Assembly (NCBI GenBank): GCA_041748315.1
Contig: JBGTDM010000161.1
Span: 1 to 7,979, forward strand
Length of the DNA: 7,979 bases
Direction of reading: 5' to 3'
From: CALMEE01 sp041748315
GTDB taxonomy: Bacteria; Planctomycetota; Planctomycetia; Pirellulales; Pirellulaceae
In this document: piece after piece, positions 1-6,658 of the stretch
How the letters are laid out: each line of letters opens with the position of its first letter
Numbering within the stretch: position 1 is the stretch's first letter
Made by a program: the position numbers and the translations under genes
The notes under the pieces: model-generated
The model's input: only the letters and a program-made list of their open reading frames with translations
Databases searched by the model: none
Told to the model about the DNA's origin: nothing

Positions 1-1239
1 CTGTGGAATGTTCCACGTGAGCTTAGTCCGCTCCCGATCAAAAAAAGCCTCGCGATCAACAACCTGAACCTCCATTCCCGGGGGGAGATCAAGGACGATT
101 TGAATATTTTCAGCATCGTCCGGCGCTTCGTTGAAGATGTCGATTGCATACGTGCCAGAACTGTTCTTGTATGCGAGTTCGGGTCCAGTTACTTGAGCTT
201 GAATTGTCCGTCGCGCTATATTCAAATCGCTTTTGAACTCCGTTCGAATATTGTCACCCTGAACTGCAAATGTCAGATTTGCGGTACCGGGAGCAATCGC
301 AGCAGCCTCCAATTCAAATTTTCGAGATTCACCCGGTGCCAACCATTCGATCGTCTGGTTCTCTCCAGAAAAAATGACGTTTGCGATCATGTTGTCATTT
401 GGAATAAGGCTCAATCGCAGGTTTCGAATCGCTTCGGATCCGCTGTTGACAATTTCAATCGTTCGGGTAAACCCCGATCCGACAATCGCTTCATTGCGGC
501 CCAGGATACGGATATCGACCTTGGGCTTAATCGCCCGAATGGAGGTTTGGCTGATTGCCGCGAGTGAGACACGTGGACGAATCTTGATCTCCCCGATCTG
601 ATTTGCCTTAATGGTCAATTGGACCAGCGACTCCGCACCATTTTCCAGCTGGCCCAACTGGAAGTACAACCGCCCCGGTTGTCGTACGGCGTTTGCTGGC
701 TGCGTTGCAATGATGTCGACGTTATCAGAAATGTCGATTGACAACTCAACCGACTCCGCCAACGTGGGGCCTTGATTGCTAATCTTGATCAGAACGGTCG
801 ACTCGATGTAGGTACTTGTTTCTGCGGGTGAAATTGTCTCGAGTCGAATTAATGGTGCCGCATGGGCCTCAATATTATTTGTGATGATCCGTTCGCCGAC
901 GGCTTTCGGGGAGACAATCGCCTTCGAGTCGCGCCAGAATGCGTCATCGGAAGCTTCCCCGTCCTGTAACGACGTGTTGTCAGAAACGACGTCACGATTT
1001 GAGACTTTTCCGTCAATTTGGCTAGACTCCCAGGTCTGAGGCTCCTGTCGATTCGCGACGCGAAGGTTTGATGGCTGAGTCGCTTGATCACTCAAAGTAA
1101 CTGGGGGAATCAGATTCGTAGACCGCGACAAGCCCTCAGGATCCAGCTGATCGAAAAATCGATCCGCATGATCTTGCGAGAATGCTGGAGCGCTGCACAA
1201 CAGCAAAATGACGGAAATGGTTTTCCAACGTGACGTCAC
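1..1239 (-). CDS. Secreted protein with repeated Ig-like (DUF11/CARDB-type) domains, C-terminus beyond the window
   Basis: The reading frame is open for 413 codons from a GTG at 1239 to the left edge, so the protein is incomplete at its C-terminus. GTG is chosen because GGAGG (complement of 1245-1249) lies 5 nt upstream and the protein then begins with a good signal peptide: basic start (MTSRWK), hydrophobic core ISVILLLCSAPAF (8-20), probable cleavage after AFS (21). An in-frame ATG at 1290 directly follows a stop but lacks a ribosome site. Residues about 25-125 are polar and look disordered. From about 129 there are successive beta-rich repeats of roughly 110 residues (about 129-235, 237-345, 348 on). 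The last shows the DUF11-like pattern of alternating strands ending in LDLPPGMEV (382-390). Such repeats usually form stalk-like Ig folds in cell-surface or exported proteins. The specific role is unknown. It is transcribed divergently from csrA. Confidence 0.85.
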   Translation of the reverse strand, partial: MTSRWKTISVILLLCSAPAFSQDHADRFFDQLDPEGLSRSTNLIPPVTLSDQATQPSNLRVANRQEPQTWESSQIDGKVSNRDVVSDNTSLQDGEASDDAFWRDSKAIVSPKAVGERIITNNIEAHAAPLIRLETISPAETSTYIESTVLIKISNQGPTLAESVELSIDISDNVDIIATQPANAVRQPGRLYFQLGQLENGAESLVQLTIKANQIGEIKIRPRVSLAAISQTSIRAIKPKVDIRILGRNEAIVGSGFTRTIEIVNSGSEAIRNLRLSLIPNDNMIANVIFSGENQTIEWLAPGESRKFELEAAAIAPGTANLTFAVQGDNIRTEFKSDLNIARRTIQAQVTGPELAYKNSSGTYAIDIFNEAPDDAENIQIVLDLPPGMEVQVVDREAFFDRERTKLTWNIPQ

Positions 1240-1244
1240 AGCAA

Positions 1245-1249
1245 CCTCC
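1245..1249 (-). promoter_or_regulatory. Shine-Dalgarno site of the Ig-like secreted protein
   Basis: On the minus strand this reads GGAGG, 5 nt before the GTG at 1239. It decides the start in favour of GTG over the in-frame ATG at 1290, which has no comparable site and would put 17 extra residues in front of the signal peptide. Confidence 0.75.
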
Positions 1250-1659
1250 CTGGAGTTTTTAATTTTTCCTGACGCGAACGCGGAGAGCATCTATTTTGTT
1301 GAGCGGTCCTCGACCCATCGATCGCGTTGTACGAGTCGTATCGAACTCCACGCGCTTCAGTGATCAAGGAATCATGTGCAAATACCGCCAGAGAATCTCG
1401 CATTACCGGATTAACCCATAGAATTCGGAACGCCCATCCGAACGGCAAAGTACCTCTGTTCGGAAACCCTTTGCTATTTAAAAAAGTTTAACATCGGTCC
1501 TGCAATTTAAACTCGATTGTTGCGCAGCCGGAATTGCGGGAAATCGAAAAAACTGAACCGAAATTGAACTTTTTTCCAAGAATTGAAAAGTTTTCCAAAA
1601 GTTTTTTATCGGGCCCTGTCCAGACTTGTCGTATCGATCGCGATATTAACCAACATGAT

Positions 1660-1712
1660 CCGACACTTACGGAGTCGGAGTCAAATACAGGACGGACAAC
1701 TCATTTTAAGGA
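1660..1712 (+). promoter_or_regulatory. GGA-rich csrA leader, candidate CsrA autoregulatory sites
   Basis: Five GGA triplets lie in the 62 nt before the csrA start, at 1671, 1677, 1690, 1694 and 1710. The last is the Shine-Dalgarno itself (AAGGAA, 1708-1713). The copy at 1690 sits in ATACAGGACG, close to the known CsrA recognition core ACAnGGA. An imperfect hairpin can form from CCGAC (1660-1664) with GTCGG (1674-1678), which places the first GGA at the loop side. CsrA binds GGA in hairpin loops, and several bacterial csrA mRNAs are repressed by their own product. Autoregulation here is inferred. Confidence 0.5.
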
Positions 1713-1721
1713 AACCCTCAG

Positions 1722-2003
1722 ATGTTAGTACTTTCCAGAAAACGCGAAGAATCAATCGTCATCAATGAAAATATCGTGATCAAGATCATCGAAGTGAAAG
1801 GCAATAAAGTACGGCTGGGTATCGAAGCACCACAGGACGTAAAAATTATGCGGTCCGAATTAATTGGACCGCGTGAGGATCTCGCAATTTCACAATACCA
1901 AGAACTACATTCTCTCTCTTTTGAAGAACAGAGTACAAGCAACGACTCTGATGTGCGGCAATCATCGCCTTTACTGAATCGATTGATCGCTCAAGCTGGT
2001 TAA
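1722..2003 (+). CDS. csrA: Carbon storage regulator CsrA (RsmA), RNA-binding translational regulator
   Basis: CsrA is a small homodimeric RNA-binding protein that attaches to GGA motifs in mRNA leaders and blocks or changes translation and stability; in many bacteria it controls carbon flux, motility or surface growth. The first 60 residues follow the family closely: MLVLSRKREESIVI, then VKGNKVRLGIEAP (25-37) and IMRSEL (42-47). The key RNA-contact residues Leu4, Arg6 and Arg44 are present. The protein has 93 residues against about 61 in E. coli CsrA, with a polar tail (about 62-93) rich in Ser, Gln and Asp. The start is supported by AAGGAA 8 nt upstream. It stands alone: no fliW or flagellin gene is visible in the window. 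Its leader is GGA-rich, and an intrinsic terminator lies about 95 nt beyond the stop, so it is probably monocistronic. Confidence 0.95.
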   Translation: MLVLSRKREESIVINENIVIKIIEVKGNKVRLGIEAPQDVKIMRSELIGPREDLAISQYQELHSLSFEEQSTSNDSDVRQSSPLLNRLIAQAG

Positions 2004-2098
2004 CCTCTTATTTGAAATCTCGCCCCCAAACAAGCGTGATGTGACTGGTTCCCCAACCTTGCCAATTTGTGGTTAGCCTGTTTAGATGTCAGGCATTG

Positions 2099-2130
2099 AA
2101 ACGCGACTCATAAGATCGCGTTTTATTTTT
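2099..2130 (+). terminator. Rho-independent terminator of csrA
   Basis: AAACGCGA (2099-2106) pairs perfectly with TCGCGTTT (2116-2123) around a 9-nt loop, and is followed by a T-rich run through 2130. It lies between the converging csrA and kinase genes. In the minus direction the hairpin is followed by only a short T run, so it should act mainly on csrA. A weaker hairpin (GCCTG 2076-2080 with CAGGC 2090-2094) sits just before it. Confidence 0.85.
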
Positions 2131-2152
2131 TGGTGAGATGCGAGTCAAGGAG

Positions 2153-4768
2153 TTATTGTTTGTTCGGTGCAGGTAACTCTTCGGCAACAAGAAAGCGGTT
2201 TTCCACGATTGATTTGCCAATCAGCTTTCCCGCAATATCATAGGCATCCACACGCCAACCGCCTGTGCGCCCGGCGATCAAGTTGGTTCGGATTGATGAT
2301 TGTTCGGCGTCGTCCAAGTCAATTAATCGCAACCGAGGTTTTTGAGTTGTAATCGACAAGAAGAAGTGTGTAATTGGCGTCGGTTGTTCTGATGTATACA
2401 GCAACTGGATTTGATATTGAGTTGCGCCTTCGATCGGTGTCCACTCAAACTCTACTTCCGACAACTTGATCGGTTCTGCGTTCGGGGGTAAGAGCAAATC
2501 AATTTCGTCAGCCAGACGTAAATGGACTGCTGGTAGGCGAACGGTGTTGCCGGCGATATCGATTTGCTCGGGCCAACCGTCAATATCGACTTGAATTCTA
2601 CGACTTATTTGCTCCGCTTGATTATCCCACCGGCTATGGTGCCCCTTGGTCCTAATTCGATACTTGCCATCTAGGACCTGAACGGTGATGGGCCCGTTTT
2701 GATGGAGTGGAATCAGGCGAGGCAAATTGTGTGCTAAGCCCTGATTCGGGTTGTCGATTCCTGGATCGCACAGCTCTAACACCAAATCGATTCCAATCGA
2801 TTCTGGTAATTCAAACCCTTTAACAACGAACTCAATATTTCCTTGGGCAAAATCATTTTCTTCCGCAGAAAGTCGACGAAGGGAGGCAGCCAGTTCACTT
2901 ACCAATCGGCATTCCTCCGCATCGGGAACATCAACCCGGGAGGTATTCGCGCCCGAGGCGGCTTTAACCCCTCCAACCATGGGATAAACCAGGCGAACTA
3001 ATTTGATGGCCTGTTGGTATGCGGCGAGTGCATCTTGGGTACGCCACTGTTTCTCGTACAATTGGCCGAGGGCAATCGCTGCCTTCGCTCGATTCCAAAT
3101 TGGTGATTGTTCATCCATGACCTGAGGCAACAGTTCGTCCACGGAGCCACTCGGCAATTGATAAAGGTAACCAGGAATCAACCGCCGGTCGGGCTTGTGA
3201 ACATCGATTGCCAGCTTAACAGCGACAAGAGTTTCCTCCAGGTCGATCCTTTGTTTCGGCTGGAGCTCCATTTGCGAGGCAATCTCCAACCGAGATTCGA
3301 TCAGTTGCAATCTTGGCGTCTCCTTTACAGCCCAAACATCAAGCGCACCGGCCGGCGAATTGGCTCGCTCCAGCGCCACTAACCCCTGAGCGACCAGGTA
3401 GTCGTGTATTCCAAACGAGGCATTCGGAACGAGGTCGATAACCAGCATTGCTAATCCTACAGCGATCGACGAATCATCCAGTTGCCGACACGTAACGACG
3501 ATTCGTTCGGCAATCGCTTTTTTTTGCGATGGCTTGGCTTTTTTGAAAGCGCGAGCATAGACCCTTGCCGCGATCTCGGGATTTCCCTCAACCATTTCTT
3601 CGTCAGCCCATATCATCAACGCTTCGACTGGTTTATCAAAAAGAGTTGGCCCAATCGCCAATGCCAGTGAGGTTGTCAGTAAAAGCGACATGGCAATCTT
3701 CCAATGCCTTCGGCACCATTTTCCTATGTGATGCAAGCTACCAGCACGTCGTGCCAAAATCGGTTCGCCGGCTTCGAATCGTGCCAAATCCTCTTGCAAA
3801 ACACTCACGCTTGAATACCTGTTTGAAGGCGATTTATGGAGTGCCTTAAAACAAATGGTTTCCAGGTCCCGAGGAATTCGTTTGTCGAAAGAGCGCAACG
3901 TTCGTGGTTCCTCGTTGAGTAGCTTGACAATGATCTCGGCAGGCGATGCGGCTTTAAAGGCAGGCTGTCCGGTCAGCATTTCGTACAACAACAATCCTAA
4001 GGCATGGATGTCGGTTGCTTCGCCGACCAAATCCAGTTGCCCCCGAGCCTGTTCGGGCGACATGTACTGCGGAGTTCCCAACAATTCACCCGACTGAGTG
4101 AGATGCGAGTCGCCGCTGATACTGCGCGCCAATCCAAAATCGGAAACGTACGCGCGACCCGAACGGTCCAATAAAACATTGGCTGGCTTCAGATCGCGAT
4201 GAATGATCCCCTTGCGATGGGCGAACTGAACGGCCGCTGAGACCTGTTGCAGAATGGCGACTGCCTGAGTGGGAGGCAAGGCGCCGCGTGCAATGAGTCC
4301 CGACAGGGGTTCGCCGTCAATGTAATCCATCGTGAAGTACGGCTCGCCGGCTGCCTCACCGATATCATGAATCGTTACGATGTTCGGGTGTCGCAATTTC
4401 GCCAAGTGCTGCGCCTCTTCGCGAAAGCGATGCAATAACCGGGTAAATGACCGTTCACCCGGGCGTAACACTTTCAGCGCGACATAGCGATTAAGCGTTT
4501 TCTGACGAGCCAGGTAGACGACCCTCATGCCTCCATGTCCCAACTCCCGCTCGATGGTAAACCGATCCGAGACATCGGGCGGCGGTCGAAACTCGGGTTT
4601 AGACGTTTGCGGTTTGGTCTCTCCCGCCAATAAATTTTGTAGTGCCCGATGCGCTGCGACTGCCTGTAACACCTCGGTATGGTACTCGTCGGGAATTTGC
4701 ACGTTGTGGCCAGCCAGTCGTGCTTCAACATATTCGTCGAAAGGATCAGAGTCTGTGTCAAATTTCAC
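2153..4768 (-). CDS. Membrane-anchored Hanks-type Ser/Thr protein kinase (PknB-like) with TPR-like and beta-rich C-terminal region
   Basis: An 871-residue protein that should phosphorylate Ser/Thr on protein partners. A helical N-terminal segment (about 8-50) precedes the kinase domain (about 70-335). Visible motifs: glycine loop GHGGMRVVY (77-85), catalytic Lys99 in VALK, Glu118 in the C helix, HRDLKPAN (190-197), DFG (210-212), SPE (237-239) and the DIHALG segment (253-258). All catalytic residues are present, but the third loop glycine is Arg82. An activation loop with Thr224 and Ser226 precedes GTPQYMSPE. One membrane segment (about 357-375) follows, so the rest should be outside the cytoplasm. 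Residues about 385-425 and 555-592 look like TPR helices; about 640-870 is beta-rich, with an FN3-like stretch FEWTPIEGATQYQIQLL (774-790). The start is GTG, overlapping the sigma-factor stop by 4 nt (GTGA), which suggests translational coupling. This architecture is common in planctomycetes. Its target is unknown; the adjacent sigma factor is the natural candidate. Confidence 0.93.
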   Translation of the reverse strand: MKFDTDSDPFDEYVEARLAGHNVQIPDEYHTEVLQAVAAHRALQNLLAGETKPQTSKPEFRPPPDVSDRFTIERELGHGGMRVVYLARQKTLNRYVALKVLRPGERSFTRLLHRFREEAQHLAKLRHPNIVTIHDIGEAAGEPYFTMDYIDGEPLSGLIARGALPPTQAVAILQQVSAAVQFAHRKGIIHRDLKPANVLLDRSGRAYVSDFGLARSISGDSHLTQSGELLGTPQYMSPEQARGQLDLVGEATDIHALGLLLYEMLTGQPAFKAASPAEIIVKLLNEEPRTLRSFDKRIPRDLETICFKALHKSPSNRYSSVSVLQEDLARFEAGEPILARRAGSLHHIGKWCRRHWKIAMSLLLTTSLALAIGPTLFDKPVEALMIWADEEMVEGNPEIAARVYARAFKKAKPSQKKAIAERIVVTCRQLDDSSIAVGLAMLVIDLVPNASFGIHDYLVAQGLVALERANSPAGALDVWAVKETPRLQLIESRLEIASQMELQPKQRIDLEETLVAVKLAIDVHKPDRRLIPGYLYQLPSGSVDELLPQVMDEQSPIWNRAKAAIALGQLYEKQWRTQDALAAYQQAIKLVRLVYPMVGGVKAASGANTSRVDVPDAEECRLVSELAASLRRLSAEENDFAQGNIEFVVKGFELPESIGIDLVLELCDPGIDNPNQGLAHNLPRLIPLHQNGPITVQVLDGKYRIRTKGHHSRWDNQAEQISRRIQVDIDGWPEQIDIAGNTVRLPAVHLRLADEIDLLLPPNAEPIKLSEVEFEWTPIEGATQYQIQLLYTSEQPTPITHFFLSITTQKPRLRLIDLDDAEQSSIRTNLIAGRTGGWRVDAYDIAGKLIGKSIVENRFLVAEELPAPNKQ

Positions 4769-5334
4769 TGCGTCGTCTCGTCGTTTTTTTGAAGATGTTT
4801 GCCCAACGCCACCAGGGCTCGAGCCACAAGATTGCGGACCGCTCCAGCCGTCTTGCCTAGTCGTTTTCCCGTCGCTTCGGCGCTCAATCCCTCAAAATAC
4901 CTCAGCAGCAGCACCTCGCGATGGTCGTCACTTAGTTGTTGCAGGGCCGCTTCGATCTGTTGCTGATTTTCGACGCGTCGAAGAGCGGTAACCGGTCCGG
5001 TTGGGGATGAACGCGGACACAATACCGGTTGACGTTTCTGTGCCATAAAATAATCGCTGGCATCGCACAATCGGTTGTTGATGATGCGACACATCCACCG
5101 AAGAAATGCTCCATCGTCGACGTAGTCAAATCCGTCATAGCTTCGGTGTGCAATCATGTAGGCATCTTGCAATACGTCCTCAGCTTCGATCTTTTCGCGA
5201 AGCCCGGTACCCAGCCGAGCGCGTATGAAAACCAGCAACCGATCGGTATGCAATGCAAACAATTCGTCATACGCCGCCGTGTCACCGGCCTGCGCCTTGC
5301 GCCAAAGGATTCGAGCGTTTGACTCATGTTCCAT
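4765..5334 (-). CDS. ECF-type RNA polymerase sigma factor (kinase-associated)
   Basis: This 189-residue protein has the two-domain layout of group IV (extracytoplasmic function) sigma factors that direct RNA polymerase to a specific regulon. Region 2 spans about 21-95, with the typical EDVLQDAYMIAHR segment (52-64) and FLRWMCRIINNRLCD (77-91). Region 4 spans about 125-182, with LSDDHREVLLLRYFEGLS (134-151) followed by a helix-turn-helix (about 152-176). The start ATG at 5334 has only a weak purine-rich upstream sequence. No anti-sigma gene or zinc-binding anti-sigma domain is adjacent; instead the stop overlaps the start of a Hanks-type kinase. Planctomycetes have several ECF groups linked to Ser/Thr kinases, and this pair fits that arrangement. 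Control by phosphorylation of the sigma factor is inferred. It lies 97 nt downstream of the mddA-like gene on the same strand and could share its transcript or use a promoter in that gap. Confidence 0.92.
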   Translation of the reverse strand: MEHESNARILWRKAQAGDTAAYDELFALHTDRLLVFIRARLGTGLREKIEAEDVLQDAYMIAHRSYDGFDYVDDGAFLRWMCRIINNRLCDASDYFMAQKRQPVLCPRSSPTGPVTALRRVENQQQIEAALQQLSDDHREVLLLRYFEGLSAEATGKRLGKTAGAVRNLVARALVALGKHLQKNDETTQ

Positions 5335-5432
5335 TGCTGATCATTTCCAAGTCACCGGAATTTAAACTGCAATCTTCACAGGTCCTCCAATCCGCGAGTC
5401 CGAATCAGTTGAGCGAATTTGCATTTCGACAA

Positions 5433-6185
5433 TTACGTATGCTGCTTAACCTGTTGTGATTTACCCAACCGAGGGATAAGCATCGGTACACGTTTTCGGT
5501 AATCTTGATACGCACTTCCATGATAGCGAACCAAATCTCGTTCTTCAAATTGGATAGCCACCAGGATATAGGCTGTCAGCCCAAGTGCGAACAAGAAATG
5601 GGTCGTGCTCATCGTGGGGGTTGCCCAAAACGCTAACAACCATCCAACGTAGAGTGGATGGCGCACCCAGCGATAGGGTCCAGGAGTCACAAAATTAAGC
5701 GGCTCGTAGGGCCGACCAAGGAAATAGAGCCAAGGTTGACGTAATCCAAACAGATCAAAATGATTGATCAAAAAGGTGGTAATCAAAACCGTCAGCCAAC
5801 CGGCTGCAAATAGTGTCCAAATCACCGCCTGGAGAACCGTATGATCGATTGCCCAGACGACTCCCGCCGTGGGACGCCACTGCCAATACAAAAGGATCAA
5901 AGCCAGATTGGTCATGAGCACGTAGGTGCTCCGTTCCAATGGCTCCGGTATCAACTTTGTCCACCAGTGCTTGAACCACGGTCGAGCCATGATGCTGTGT
6001 TGAAGGCCAAATACCAGGATCAAGAGGCAATTGACAAGCAGGGCCTCCCCCACACCATAGACGATCGGTCCGTCCATCGTTTTCGGGACCCCAAATCCAC
6101 CGACGAATCCAATGGCATACAGAAAAACTCCCAGGAACACTAAGTAACTGAAAACTCCGAACACTAACACACCAACTCGTTTCAT
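5433..6185 (-). CDS. mddA: Methanethiol S-methyltransferase MddA-like integral membrane protein (ICMT/NnrU superfamily)
   Basis: The 250-residue protein is an integral membrane methyltransferase with about five membrane segments (roughly 5-29, 45-66, 86-101, 118-141, 181-212). The C-terminal half carries the superfamily's SAM-binding signature: TPGPYRWVRHPLYVGWLL (167-184), with the RHPLY core at 175-179, and the second acidic motif EERDL (214-218) followed by YxxYRKRVPMLIP (226-238). NHFDLFGLRQ (141-150) and the QHS motif near 62-64 match my recollection of proteins annotated as MddA. MddA uses S-adenosylmethionine to methylate methanethiol to dimethyl sulfide. The broader family includes isoprenylcysteine carboxyl methyltransferases, so the substrate is not proven by sequence. 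The ATG is preceded by GAGGGAAGG (complement 6188-6196). The gene is upstream of, and on the same strand as, the sigma factor and kinase. No methionine gamma-lyase gene is in the window. Confidence 0.8.
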   Translation of the reverse strand: MKRVGVLVFGVFSYLVFLGVFLYAIGFVGGFGVPKTMDGPIVYGVGEALLVNCLLILVFGLQHSIMARPWFKHWWTKLIPEPLERSTYVLMTNLALILLYWQWRPTAGVVWAIDHTVLQAVIWTLFAAGWLTVLITTFLINHFDLFGLRQPWLYFLGRPYEPLNFVTPGPYRWVRHPLYVGWLLAFWATPTMSTTHFLFALGLTAYILVAIQFEERDLVRYHGSAYQDYRKRVPMLIPRLGKSQQVKQHT

Positions 6186-6658
6186 TGCCTTCCCTCTGCT
6201 AAATTCTTGAAATTGGTGAGCCTCTCAAGGGCCCTTATTATTAACTAGAGGATATCGCGGTTTTGCGTGTCGAAAAAGTCAGAAAATTTATTCTTGGCAA
6301 ACTTTTACGGATCGTCGCTGTGATTGAAACGTCCGGACCAGTCGAAAGTTGCAGAAGGATTGCGCCGCTAACGGGTGGTAGTACAATGACTCGCAAATTG
6401 TGGGTCGCGCCCGGCGTGGCACCTCGCCATTCGCCACCTCGTCGCCCAGGCGACCTCGCATCTTGGATGAATTCGGATTATAGTATCAGCGAAGCCCTAT
6501 GGCAAAGCTGGCCGGACGACAGGTTTTCTGGCCTTACTAAAAGTGGGCTTAGCGGAGCAAGACAGGGGAAGTGGGTCGGACTTCACGCGGCCTGTTTGAT
6601 GAATTGCGAAATTTTCGCGATTCCTACCGAATTCAAATTCTAACTTTAAGGAGCGGTC
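6186..6658. other. Divergent intergenic region between mddA and the beta-propeller gene
   Basis: This spacer of 473 bp separates two divergent genes and should contain both promoters; none is convincing by eye. An open frame at 6263-6643 (plus, TTG start, 126 codons) has no clear ribosome site, no recognisable domain and an Arg/Pro/Ser-rich composition, so it is treated as non-coding. Structured DNA includes a bulged hairpin at 6413-6435 (GGCG-T-GGC with GCC-ATT-CGCC) followed by a perfect 6-bp stem GTCGCC/GGCGAC at 6441-6454. Close to the downstream gene there is an imperfect inverted repeat at 6602-6622. Confidence 0.55.
6602..6622. repeat. Imperfect inverted repeat upstream of the beta-propeller gene, possible operator
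   Basis: AATTGCGAAA (6602-6611) and TTTCGCGATT (6613-6622) are reverse complements at 9 of 10 positions, separated by one base. The repeat ends 36 nt before the ATG at 6659. Its size and symmetry suit a dimeric DNA-binding regulator, or a small hairpin in the mRNA leader. Function is unproven. Confidence 0.4.

Larger units (their letters stand above)
1240..1721. other. Divergent intergenic region between the Ig-like protein gene and csrA
   Basis: This spacer of 482 bp must carry the promoters for both flanking genes. No convincing sigma-70 -35/-10 pair was found; planctomycete promoters are poorly predicted by eye. Visible structure: TTCGGAA occurs at 1424-1430 and again at 1459-1465, with an inverted TCCGAAC at 1437-1443 that can pair with GTTCGGA at 1458-1464. 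An A/T-rich tract (about 1560-1609) repeats AAGTTTT-like words. A TATCG/CGATA inverted pair lies at 1632-1645. The last 60 nt are the GGA-rich csrA leader. Short open frames here (for example minus 1236-1448) have no ribosome site or recognisable protein character. Confidence 0.6.

Noticed and set aside
100..567. Plus-strand frame of 155 codons in the first kilobase
   Set aside because: It is antisense to the secreted Ig-like protein, whose frame is open from 1239 to the left edge with signal peptide and ribosome site.
1236..1448. Minus-strand frame of 70 codons upstream of the Ig-like protein
   Set aside because: It runs into the start of the real gene in another frame, has no ribosome site, and its product resembles no family.
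1583..1610. Possible sigma-70 promoter for csrA (TTGAAA, then TTTATC)
   Set aside because: The -35-like box is good but no acceptable -10 sits at a proper distance; the tract is A/T-rich and gives chance matches.
4527..4991. Plus-strand frame of 154 codons across the sigma-kinase junction
   Set aside because: It is antisense to two genes with full motif support; its translation is low-complexity Ser/Pro/Arg.
6263..6643. Plus-strand open frame of 126 codons before the beta-propeller gene
   Set aside because: It begins at TTG without a ribosome site, has no recognisable domain, and its composition is unlike the neighbouring proteins. It overlaps the hairpins at 6413-6454.
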